Assembly (NCBI GenBank): GCA_022747635.1
Contig: JAKTNV010000418.1
Span: 91,905 to 155,904, forward strand
DNA length: 64,000 bases
Origin: Hetaerina americana
Taxonomy: Eukaryota > Arthropoda > Insecta > Odonata > Calopterygidae
Reading direction: 5' to 3'
Positions 48,837 to 61,400 of this stretch are shown here, piece after piece (within the stretch, counting starts at the first letter, position 1; every line of letters begins with the position of its first letter). The notes under the pieces were generated by a model, which ran no database searches, had not been told where the DNA came from, and saw nothing but the letters and a program-made list of their open reading frames with translations. The position numbers and the translations under genes were made by a program.

Positions 48837-49921
48837 ATACCAAGTGCCAATATTGGGTTCTAGGTGAAAATCTCACTCGACACAAATCAAACAAAAATGT
48901 TTCCATGGTGTGTATTGTTGTTCATTTTCATCAAAAAAAAAAAATAAAAGCCAGTTTTAATCCCGTAAGACAAGAAATGAGCATAAAAGATGCTTCAGCG
49001 CAAGTGTTAATGTTACTAAAAAGCCCAAATTTCTAAAAATATTGCGAAAAACAACAATCTTCTTTTTTAGAGTGAATGTTTGAGGTGTATAAAAGGCATT
49101 TATTTCATTTTTAGAAAATTTAATTTTTCACATTTTTCCATTAAAAGTGCCAATACCCCCCCTTTGGGTTCTAGGTGAAAATCTCACTCGACACAAATCA
49201 AACAAAAATGTTTCCATGGTGTGTATTGTTGTTCATTTTCATCAAAAAAAAATAAAAGCCAGTTTTAATCCCGTAAGACAAGAAATGAGCATAAAAGTTG
49301 CTTCTGCGCAAGTGTTAATGTTACTAAAAAGCCCAAATTTCTAAAAATATTGCGAAAAACAACAATCTTCTGTTTAAGAGTGAATGTTTGAGGTTTTAGA
49401 AGACATTTATTTCAATTTTAGAAAATTTAATTTTTCACATTTTTCCATGAAAAGTGCCAATACCCCCCCCCCCTTTGGGTTCTAGGTGAAAATCTAACTC
49501 GACACAAATCAAACAAAAATTAATCCAAGGTGTGTATTGTTGTTCATTTTCATCAAATAAACAAAATAAAACCCAGAATTAATCCTGAAAGACAAGAAAT
49601 GAGCATAAAAGTTGCTTCAGCGCAAGTGTTAATGTTACTAAAAAGCCCAAATTTCTAAAAATATTGCGAAAAACAACAATCTTCTGTTTTAGAGTGAATG
49701 TTTGAGGTGTTTAGAAGGCATTTATTTCAATTTTAGAAAATTTAATTTTTCACATTTTTCCATGAAAAGTGCCAATACCCCCCCCTTTGGGTTCTAAGAG
49801 AAAATCTCACTCGACACAAATCAAACAAAAATGTTTCCATGGTGTATATTGTTGTTCATTTTCATCAAAAAAAATAAAAGCCAGTTTTAATTCCATAAGA
49901 CAAGAAATGAGCATAAAAGAT
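48837..49921 (+). repeat. Satellite: third copy of the start of block Y
   Basis: Matches 45.73-46.81 kb at an offset of about 3114, including the long A run, gttgcttctgcgc and ttctaagagaaaatctc. The match stops within the core of a monomer at about 49919, where gattcttcaggg of block Y is replaced by gatgcttcagcccag of block X. Confidence 0.85.
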
Positions 49922-52180
49922 GCTTCAGCCCAGTTGTTAATGTTACTAAAAGAGCCCAAATTTCTAAAAAAATTGCGAAAAAAAACAATCTTCTTTTTTA
50001 GAGTGAATGTTTGAGGAGTTTAGAAGGCATTTATTTCATTTTTAGAAAATTTAATTTTTCACATTTTTCCATGAAAAGTGCCAATACCCCCCCCTTTGGG
50101 TTCTAGGTGAAAATCTCACTCGACACAAATCAAACCAAAATGTATCCAAGGTGTGTATTGTTGTTCATTTTCATCAAATAAACAAAATAAAACCCAGAAT
50201 TAATCCTGAAAGACAAGAAATGAGCATATAAGTTGCTTCAGCGCAAGTGTTAATGTTACTAAAAGAGCCCAAATTTCTAAAAATATTGCGAAAAACAACA
50301 ATCTTCTGTTTTAGGGTGAATGTTTGAGGTGTTTTGAAGGCATTTATTTCATTTTTAGAAAATTTAATTTTTCACATTTTTCCATGAAAAGTGCCAATAC
50401 CAAGTGCCAATATTTGGTTCTAGGTGAAAATCTCACTCAACACAATCAAACAATAATGTATCCAAGGTGTGTGTTGTTGGTCATTTTCTTCAAATAAACA
50501 AAATAAAACCCAGAATTAATCCTGAAAGACAAGAAATAAGCATAAAAGATGCTTCAGCGCAAGTGTTAATGTTACTAAAAGAGCCCAAATTTCTAAAAAT
50601 ATTGCGAAAAACAACAATCTTCTTTTTTAGAGTGAATGTTTGAGGTGTATAAAAGGCATTTATTTCATTTTTTGAAAATTTAATTTTTCACATTTTTCCA
50701 TTAAAAGTGCCGATACCCCCCCCTTTGGGTTCTAGGTGAAAATCTCACTCGACACAAATCAAACAAAAATGTTTCCATGGTGTGTATTGTTGTTCATTTT
50801 CATCAAAAAATAATAAAAGCCAGTTTTAATCCCGTAAGACAAGAAATGAGCATAAAAGATGCTTCAGCGCAAGTGTTAATGTTACTAAAAGAGCCCAAAT
50901 TTCTAAAAATATTGCGAAAAACAACAATCTTCTTTTTTAGAGTGAATGTTTGAGGTTTTAGAAGACATTTATTTCAATTTTAGAAAATTTAATTTTTCAC
51001 ATTTTTCCATGAAAAGTGCCAATACCCCCCCCTTTGGGTTCTAGGTGAAAATCTAACTCGACACAAATAAAACAAAAATGTATCCAAGGTGTGTATTGTT
51101 GTTCATTTTCATCAAATAAACAAAATAAAACCCAGAATTAATCCTGAAAGACAAGAAATGAGCATAAAAGTTGCTTCAGCGCAAGTGTTAATGTTACTAA
51201 AAAGCCCAAATTTCTAAAAATATTGCCAAAAACAACAATCTTCTGTTTTAGAGTGAATATTTGAGGTGTTTAGAAGGCATTTATTTCAATTTTAGAAAAT
51301 TTAATTTTTCACATTTTTCCATGAAAAGTGCCAAAACCCCCCCTTTGGGTTCTAGGTGAAAATCTCACTCGACACAAATCAAACAAAAATGTTTCCATGG
51401 TGTGTATTGTTGTTCATTTTCATCAAAAAAAAATAAAAGCCAGTTTTAATCCCATAAGACAAGAAATGAGCATAAAAGATTCTTCAGCGCAAGTGTTAAT
51501 GTTACTAAAAGAGCCCAAATTTCTAAAAATATTGCGAAAAACAACAATCTTCTTTTTTAGAGTGAATGTTTGAGGTGTATAAAAGGCATTTATTTCATTT
51601 TTAGAAAATTTAATTTTTCACATTTTTCCATTAAAAGTGCCGATTCCCCCCCCTTTGGGTTCTAGGTGAAAATCTCACTCGACACAAATCAAACAAAAAT
51701 GTTTCCATGTTGTGTATTGTTGTTCATTTTCATCAAAAAAAAATAAAAGCCAGTTTTAATCCCGTAAGACAAGAAATGAGCATAAAAGATGCTTCAGCGC
51801 AAGTGTTAATGTTACTAAAAGAGCCCAAATTTCTAAAAATATTGCGAAAAACAACAATCTTCTGTTTTAGAGTGAATGTTTGAGGTTTTAGAAGACATTT
51901 ATTTCAATTTTAGAAAATTTAATTTTTCACATTTTTCCATGAAAAGTGCCAATACCCCCCCCTTTGGGTTCTAGGTGAAAATCTAACTCGACACAAATCA
52001 AACAAAAATGTATCCAAGGTGTGTATTGTTGTTCATTTTCATCAAATAAACAAAATAAAACCCAGAATTAATCCTGAAAGACAAGAAATGAGCATAAAAG
52101 TTGCTTCTGCGCAAGTGGTAATGTTACTAAAAAGCCCAAATTTCTAAAAATATTGCGAAAAACAACAATCTTCTGTTTTA
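49922..52180 (+). repeat. Satellite block X, second copy
   Basis: Repeats 43380-45640 at a constant offset of 6541. The few differences include agaaataagc for agaaatgagc near 50531, gtgccaaaac for gtgccaatac at 51330 and gattccc for gatcccc at 51644. The steady offset over 2.26 kb means no net insertion or deletion between the copies. Confidence 0.88.
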
Positions 52181-55100
52181 GAGTGAATGTTTGAGGTGTT
52201 TAGAAGGCATTTATTTCATTGTTAGAAAATTTAATTTTTCACATTTTTCCATGAAAAGTGCCACTACCAAGTGATAATATTGGGTTCTAGGTGAAAATCG
52301 CACTCAACACAATCAAACAATAATGTATCCAATGTGTGTATTGTTGTTCATTTTCATCAAAAAAAAATAAAAGCCAGTGTTAATCCCGTAAGACAAGAAA
52401 TAAGCATCAAAGATGCTTCAGCGCAAGTGTTAATGTTACTAAAAGAGCCCAAATTTCTAAAAATATTGCGAAAAACAACAATCTTCTATTTTAGAGTGAA
52501 TGTTTGAGGTGTTTAGAAGGCATTTATTTCATTTTTAGAAAATTTAATTTTTCACATTTTTCCATGAAAAGTGCCAATACCAAGTGATAATATTGGGTTC
52601 TAGGTGAAAATCTCACTCAACACAATTAAACATTAATGTATCCAAGGTGTGTGTTGTTGTTCATTTTCTTCAAATAAACAAAATAAAACCCAGAATTAAT
52701 CCTGAAAGACAAGAAATGAGCATTAAAGTTGCTTCAGCGCAAGTGTTAATGTTACTAAAAAGCCTAAATTTCTAAAAATATTGAGAAAAACAACAATCTT
52801 CTGTTTTAGAGTGAATGTTTGAGGTGTATAGAAGGCATTCTTTTCATTTTTAGAAAATTTAATTTTTCACATTTTTCCATGAAAAGTGCCTTTGGGTTCC
52901 AGGTGAAAATCTCACTCGACACAAATCAATCAAAAATGTTTCCATGTTGTGTATTGTTGTTCATTTTCCTCAAATAAACAAAATAAAACCCAGAATTAAT
53001 CCTGAAAGACAAGAAATGAGCATTAAAGTTGCTTCAGGGCAAGTGTTAATGTTACTAAAAGAGGCCAAATTTCTAAAAATATTGCGAAAAACAACAATCT
53101 TCTTTTTTAGAGTGAATGTTTGAGGTGTATAGAAGGCATTTATTTCATTTTTAGAAAATTTAATTTTTCACATTTTTCCATGAAAAGTGCCAATACCCCC
53201 CCCTTTGGGTTCTAGGTGAAAATCTCACTCGACACAAATCAAACAAAAATGTTTCCATGGTGTGTATTGTTGTTCATTTTCATCAAATAAACAAAATAAA
53301 ACCCAGAATTAATCCCGAAAGACAAGAAATGAGCATAAAAGGTGCTTCAGCGCATGTGTTTATGTTACTTAAAGAGCCCAAATTTCTAAAAATATTGCGA
53401 AAAACAACAATCTTCTGTTTTAGAGTGAATGTTTGAGGTGTTTAGAAGGCATTTATTTCATTTTTAGAAAATTTAATTTTTCACATTTTTCCATGAAAAG
53501 TGCCACTACCAAGTGATAATATTGGGTTCTAGGTGAAAATCGCACTCAACACAATCAAACAATAATGTATCCAATGTGTGTGTTGTTGTTCATTTTCTTC
53601 AAATAAACAAAATAAAACCCAGAATTAATCCTGAAAGACAAGAAATGAGCATAAAAGTTGCTTCAGCGCAAGTGTTAATGTTACTAAAAGAGCCCAAATT
53701 TCTAAAAATATTGCGAAAAACAACAATCTTCTGTTTTAGAGTGAATGTTTGAGGTGTTTAGAAGGCATTTATTTCATTGTTAGAAAATTTAATTTTTCAC
53801 ATTTTTCCATGAAAAGTGCCACTACCAAGTGATAATATTGGGTTCTAGGTGAAAATCTCACTCAACACAATCAAACAATAATGTATCCAAGGTGTGTGTT
53901 GTTGTTCATTTTCTTCAAATAAACAAAATAAAACCCAGAATTAATCCTGAAAGACAAGAAATGAGCATAAAAGTTGCATCAGCGCAACTGTTAATGTTAC
54001 TAAAAGAGCCCAAATTTCTAAAAATATTGCGAAAAACAACAATCTTCTGTTTTAGAGTGAATGTTTGAGGTGTATAAAAGGCATTTATTTCATTTTTAGA
54101 AAATTTAATTTTTCACATTTTTCCATGAAAAGTGCAAATACCCCCCCCTTTGGGTTCTAGGTGAAAATTTCACTCGACACAAATCAAACAAAAATGTATC
54201 CAAGGTGTGTATTGTTGTTCATTTTCATCAAATAAACAAAATAAAACCCAGAATTAATCCTGAAAGAGAAGAAATGAGCATAAAAGTTGCTTCAGCGCAA
54301 GTGTTAATGTTACTAAAAGAGCCCAAATTTCTAAAAATATTGCGAAAAACAACAATCTTCTTTTTTAGAGTGAATGTTTGAGGGGTATAAAAGGCATTTA
54401 TTTCATTTTTAGAAAATTTAATTTTTCACATTTTTCCATTAAAAGTGCCAATACCCCCCCCTTTGGGTTCTAGGTGAAAATCTCACTCGACACAAATCAA
54501 ACAAAAATGTTTCCATGGTGTGTATTGTTGTTCATTTTCATCAAAAAAAAATAAAAGCCAGATTTAATCCCGTAAGACAAGAAATGAGCATAAAAGATGC
54601 TTCAGCGCAAGTGTTAATGTTACTAAAAGAGCCCAAATTTCAAAAAATATTGCGAAAAACAACAATTTTCTTTTTTAGAGTGAATGTTTGAGGAGTTTAG
54701 AAGGCATTTATTTCATTTTTAGAAAATTTAATTTTTCACATTTTTCCATGAAAAGTGCCAATACCAAGTGATAATATTGGGTTCTAGGTGAAAATCTCAC
54801 TCAACACAATCAAACAATAATGTATCCAAGGTGTGTGTTGTTGTTCATTTTCTTCAAATAAACAAAATAAAACCCAGAATTAATCCTGAAAGACAAGAAA
54901 TGAGCATAAAGTTGCTTCAGCGCAAGTGTTAATATTACTAAAAAGCCCAAATTTCTTAAAATACTGCGAAAAACAACAATCTTCTGTTTTAGAGTGAATG
55001 TTTGAGGTGTATAGAAGGCATTTATTTCATTTTTAGAAAATTTAATTTTTCACATTTTTCCATGAAAAGTGCCAATACCCCCCCCTTTGGGTTCTAGGTG

Positions 55101-58100
55101 AAAATCTCACTCGTCACAAATCAATCAAAAATGTTTCCATGGTGTGTATTGTTGTTCATTTTCCTCAAATAAACAAAATAAAACCCAGAATTAATCCTGA
55201 AAGACAAGAAATGAGCATAAAAGATGCTTCAGCGCAAGTGTTAATGTTACTAAAAGAGCCCAAATTTCTAAATATATAGCGAAAAACAACAATCTTCTGT
55301 TTTAGAGTGAATGTTTGAGGTGTTAAGAAGGCATTTATTTCAATTTTAGAAAATTTAATTTTTGCATTTTTCCATGAAAAGTGCCAATACCCCCCCCTTT
55401 GGGTTCTAGGTGAAAATCTCACTCGACATAAATCAAACAAAAATGTATCCAAGGTGTGTATTATTGTTCATTTTCATCAAATAAACAAAATAAAACCCAG
55501 AATTAATCCTGAAAGACAATAAATGATCATAAAAGATGCTTCAGCCCAGTTGTTAATGTTACTAAAAGAGCCCACATTTCTAAAAAAATTGCGAAAAACA
55601 ACAATCTTCTTTTTTAGGGTGAATGTTTGAGGAGTTTAGAAGGCATTTATTTCATTTTTAGAAAATTTAATTTTTCACATTTTTCCATGAAAAGTGCCAA
55701 TACCCCCCCCCTTTGGGTTCTAGGTGAAAATCTCACTCGACACAAATCAAACAAAAATGTATCCAAGGTGTGTATTGTTGTTCATTTTCATCAAATAAAC
55801 AAAATAAAACCCAGAATTAATCCTGAAAGACAAGAAATGAGCATAAAAGTTGCTTCAGCGCAAGTGTTAATGTTACTAAAAAGCCCAAATTTCTAAAAAT
55901 ATTGCGAAAAACAACAATCTTCTGTTTTAGAGTGAATGTTTGACGTGTTTAGATGGCATTTATTTCATTTTTAGAAAATTTAATTTTTCACATTTTTCCA
56001 TGAAAAGTGCCAATACCCCCCCCTTTATGTTCTAGGTGAAAATCTCACTCGACACAAATCAAACAAAAATGTTTCCATGGAGTGTATTGTTGTTCATTTT
56101 CAGCAAATAAAAAAAATAAAACCCAGAATTAATCCTGAAAGACAAGAAATGAGCATAAAAGTTGCTTCAGCGCAAGTGTTAATGTTACTAAAAGAGCCCT
56201 AATTTCTAAAAATATTGCGAAAAACAACAATCTTCTGTTTTAGAGTGAATGTTTGAGGTGTTTAGAAGGCATTTATTTCAATTTTAGAAAATTTAATTTT
56301 TCACATTTTTCCATGAAAAGTGCCAATACCCCCCCCTTTGGGTTCTAGGTGAAAATCTCACTCGACAACAATCAAACAAAAATGTATCCAAGGTGTGTAT
56401 TGTTGTTCATTTTCATCAAATAAACAAAATAAAACTCAGAATTAATCCTGAAAGACAAGAAATGAGCATAAAAGTTGCTTAAGCGCAAGTGTTAATGTTA
56501 CTAAAAAGCCCAAATTTCTAAAAATATTGCGAAAAACAACAATCTTCTGTTTTAGAGTGAATGTTTGACGTGTTTAGATGGCATTTATTTTATTTTTAGA
56601 AAATTTAATTTTTCACATTTTTCCATGAAAAGTGCCAATACCCCCCCCCTTTAGGTTCTAGGTGAAAATCTCACTCGACACAAATCAAACAAAAATGTTT
56701 CCATGGAGTGTATTGTTGTTCATTTTCAGCAAATAAGAAAAATAAAACCCAGAATTAATCTTGAAAGACAAGAAATGAGCATAACAGTTGCTTCAGCGCA
56801 AGTGTTAATGTTACTAAAAGAGTCCAAATTTCTAAAAATATTGCGAAAAACAACAATCTTCTGTTTTCTAGTGAATGTTTGAGGTGTTTAGAAGGCATTT
56901 ATTTCATTTTTAGAAAATTTAATTTTTCACATTTTTCCATGAAAAGTGCCAATACCCCCTTCTTTGGGTTCTAGGTGAAAATCTCACTCGAAACAAATCA
57001 AACAAAAATGTTTCCATGGTGTGTATTGTTTTTCATTTTCATCAAATAAACAAAATAAAACCCAGAATTAATCCTGAAAGACAATAAATGATCATAAAAG
57101 ATGCTTCAGCCCAGTTGTTAATGTTACTAAAAGAGCCCAAATTTCTAAAAAAATTGCGAAAAACAACAATCTTCTTTTTTAGAGTGAATGTTTGAGGAGT
57201 TAAAAGGCATTTATTTCATTTTTAGAAAATTTAATTTTTCACATTTTTCCATGAAAAGTGCCAATACCCCCCCCTTTGGGTTCTAGGTGAAAATCTCACT
57301 CGACACAAATCAAACAAAAATGTATCCAAGGTGTGTATTGTTGTTCATTTTCATCAAATAAACAAAATAAAACCCAGAATTAATCCCGAAAGACAAGAAA
57401 TGAGCATAAAAGTTGCTTCAACGCAAGTGTTAATGTTACTAAAAGAGCCCAAATTTCTAAAAATATTGCGAAAAACAACAATCTTCTGTTTTAGAGTGAA
57501 TGTTTGAGGTGTATAAAAGGCATTTATTTCATTTTTAGAAAATTTAATTTTTCACATTTTTCCATTAAAAGTGCCAATATGGGTTCTAGGTGAAAATCTC
57601 ACTCGACACATATCAAACAAAAATGTTTCCATGGTGTGTATTGTTGTTCATTTTCATCAAAAAAAAATGAAAGCCAGTTTTAATCCCGTAAGACAAGAAA
57701 TGAGCATAAAAGATGCTTCAGCGCAAGTGTTAATGTTACTAAAAGAGCCCAAATTTCTAAAAATATTGCGAAAATCAACAATCTTCTGTTTTAGAGTGAA
57801 TGTTTGAGGTGTTTAGAAGGCATTTATTTCAATTTTAGAAAATTTAATTTTTCACATTTTTCCATGAAAAGTGTCAATACCCCCCCCCCTTTGGGTTCTA
57901 GGTGAAAATCTCACTCGACACATATCAAACAAAAATGTATCCAAGGTGTGTATTGTTGTTCATTTTCATCAAAAAAAAATAAAAGCCAGTGTTAATCCCG
58001 TAAGACAAGAAATAAGCATCAAAGATGCTTCAGCGCAAGTGTTAATGTTACTAAAAGAGCCCAAATTTCTAAAAATATTGCGAAAAACAACAATCTTCTG

Positions 58101-58469
58101 TTTTAGAGTGAATGTTTGAGGTGTTTAGAAGGCATTTATTTCATTTTTAGAAAATTTAATTTTCACATTTTTCCATGAAAAGTGCCAATACCAAGTGATA
58201 ATATTGGGTTCTAGGTGAAAATCTCACTCAACACAATCAAACAATAATGTATCCAAGGCGTGTGTTGTTGTTCATTTTCTTCAAATAAACAAAATAAAAC
58301 CCAGAATTAATCCTGAAAGACAAGAAATGAGCATTAAAGTTGCTTCAGCGCAAGTGTTAATGTTAAAAAAAAGCCCAAATTTCTAAAAATATTGCGAAAA
58401 AACAACAATCTTCTGTTTTAGAGTGAATGTTTGAGGTGTTTAGATGGCATTTATTTCATTTTTAGAAAA
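52181..58469 (+). repeat. Satellite array, 52.2-58.5 kb
   Basis: About 20 monomers, mixing poly-C and 'accaagtgataatatt' types, with less clear block structure than upstream. Visible local repeats: the gacgtgtttagatgg plus ccatggagtgtattg plus ttttcagcaaataa monomer at about 55.94 and 56.57 kb, the gtgcctttggg deletion monomer near 52888, and the short poly-C-less monomer at 57575. No gene, RNA gene or mobile element was seen. Confidence 0.93.
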
Positions 58470-61400
58470 TTTAATTCTTCACATTTTTCCATTAAAAGTG
58501 CCAATACCCCCCCCCCTTTGGGTTCTAGGTGAAAATCTCACTCGACACAAATCAAACAAAAATGTTTCCATGGTGTGTATTGTTGTTCATTTTCATCAAA
58601 AAAAAAATAAAAGCCAGTTTTAATCCCGTAAGCGAAGAAATGAGCATAAAAGATGCTTCAGCGCAAGTGTTAATGTTACTAAAAGAGCCCAATTTCTAAA
58701 AATATTGCGAAAAACAACAATCTTCTGTTTTAGAGTGAATGTTTGAGGTGTTTAGAAGGCTTTTATTTCATTTTTAGAAAATTTAATTTTTCACATTTTT
58801 CCATGAAAAGTGCCACTTCCAAGTGATAATATTGGGTTCTAGGTGAAAATCTCACTCAACACAATCAAACAATAATGTATCCAAGGTGTGTGTTGTTGTT
58901 CATTTTCTTCAAATAAACAAAATAAAACCCAGAATTAATCCTGAAAGACAAGAAATGAGCATAAAAGTTGCTTCAGCGCAAGTGTTAATGTTACTAAAAG
59001 AGCCCAAATTCTAAAAATATTGCGAAAAACAACAATCTTCTGTTTTAGAGTGAATGTTTGAGGTGTTTAGAAGGCATTTATTTCAATTTTAGAAAATTTA
59101 ATTTTTCACATTTTCCATGAAAAGTGCCAATACCCCCTTCTTTGGGTTCTAGGTGAAAATCTCACTCGACACAAATCAAACAAAAATGTTTCCATGGTGA
59201 GTATTGTTGTTCATTTTCATCAAAAAAAAATAAAAGCCAGTTTTAATCTCATAAGACAAGAAATGAGCATAAAAGATGCTTCAGCGCAAGTGTTAATGTT
59301 ACTAAAAGAGCCCAAATTTCAAAAAATATTGCGAAAAACAACAATCTTCTGTTTTAGAATGAATGTTTGAGGTGTTTAGAAGGCATTTATTTCAATTTTA
59401 GAAAATTTAATTTTTCACATTTTTCCATGAAAAGTGCCAATACCCCCCCCTTTGGGTTCTAGGTGAAAATCTCACTCAACACAATCAAACAATAATGTAT
59501 CCAAGGTGTGTGTTGTTGTTCATTTTCTTCAAATAAACAAAATAAAACCAAGAATTAATCCTGAAAGACAAGAAATGAGCATAAAAGTTGCTTCAGCGCA
59601 AGTGTTTATGTTACTAAAAGAGCCCAAATTACTAAAAATATTGCGACAAACAACAATCTTCTGTTTTAGAGTGAATGTTTGAGGTGTTTAGAGACATTTA
59701 TTTCATTTTTAGAAAATTTAATTTTTCACATTTTTCCATGAAAAGTGCCACTACCAAGTGATAATATTGGGTTCTAGGTGAAAATCTTACTCAACACAAT
59801 CAAACAATAATGTATCCAAAGTGTGTGTTGTTGTTCATTTTCTTCAAATAAACAAAATAAAACCCAGAATTAATCTTGAAAGACAAGAAATGAGCATAAA
59901 AGTTGCTTCAGCGCAACTGTTAATGTTACTAAAAGAGCCCAAATTTCAAAAAATATTGCGAAAAACAATAATCTCCTGTTTTAGAGTGAATGTTTGAGGT
60001 GTATAGAAGGCATTTATTTCAATTTTAGAAAATTTAATTTTTCACATTTTTCCATGAAAAGTGCCAATACCAAGTGCCAATATTGGGTTCTAGGTGAAAA
60101 TCTCACTCAACACAATCAAACAATAATGTATCCAAGGTGTGTAATGTTGTTCATTTTCATCAAATAAACAAAATAAAACCCATAATTAATCCCGAAAGAC
60201 AAGAAATGAGCATAAAAGATGCTTCAGCGCAAGTGTAAATGTTACTAAAAGAGCCCAAAATTCTAAAAATATTGCGAAAAACAACAATCTTCTGTTTTAG
60301 AATGAATGTTTGACGTGTTTAGATGGCATTTATTTCATTTTTAGAAAATTTAATTTTTCACATTTTTCCATGAAAAGTGCCAAAACCCCCCCTTTAGGTT
60401 CTAGGTGAAAATCTCACTCGACACAAATCAAACAAAAATGTTTCCATGGAGTGTATTGTTGTTCATTTTCAGCAAAAAAAAAATAAAACCCAGAATTAAT
60501 CTTGAAAGACAAGAAATGAGCATAACAGTTGCTTCAGCGCAAGTGTTTATGTTACTAAAAGAGTCCAAATTTCTAAAAATATTGCGAAAAACAACAATCT
60601 TCTGTTTTATTGTGAATGTTTGAGGTGTTTAGAAGGCATTTATTTTATTTTTAGAAAATTTAATTTTTCACATTTTTCCATGAAAAGTGCCAATACCCCC
60701 TTCTTTGGGTTCTAGGTGAAAATCTCACTCGAAACAAATCAAACAAAAATGTTTCCATGGTGTGTATTGTTGTTCATTTTCATCAAATAAACAAAATAAA
60801 ACCCAGAATTAATCCTGAAAGACAATAAATGATCATAAAAGATGCTTCAGCCCAGTTGGTAATGTTATTAAAAGAGCCCAAATTTCTAAAAAAAATTGCG
60901 AAAAACAACAATCTTCTTGTTTAGAGTGAATGTTTGAGGAGTTTAGAAGGCATTTATTTCATTTTTAGAAAATTTAATTTTTCACATTTTTCCATGAAAA
61001 GTGCCAATACCCCCCCCCTTTGGGTTCTAGGTGAAAATCTCACTCGACACAAATCAAACAAAAATGTATCCAAGGTGTGTATTGTTGTCCATTTTCATCA
61101 AATAAACAAAATAAAACCCAGAATTAATCCCGAAAGACAAGAAATGATCATAAAAGTTGCTTCAGCCCAAGTGTTAATGTTACTAAAAGAGCCCAAATTT
61201 CTAAAAATATTGCGAAAAACAACAATCTTCTGTTTTAGAGTGAAAGTTTGAGGTGTATAAAAGGCATTTTACTTCATTTTTAGAAAATTTAATTTTTCAC
61301 ATTTTTCCATGAAAAGTGCCAATACCCCCCCCCCCCTTTGGGTTCTAGGTGAAAATCTCACTCAACACAATCAAACAATAATGTATCCAAGGTGTGTGTT

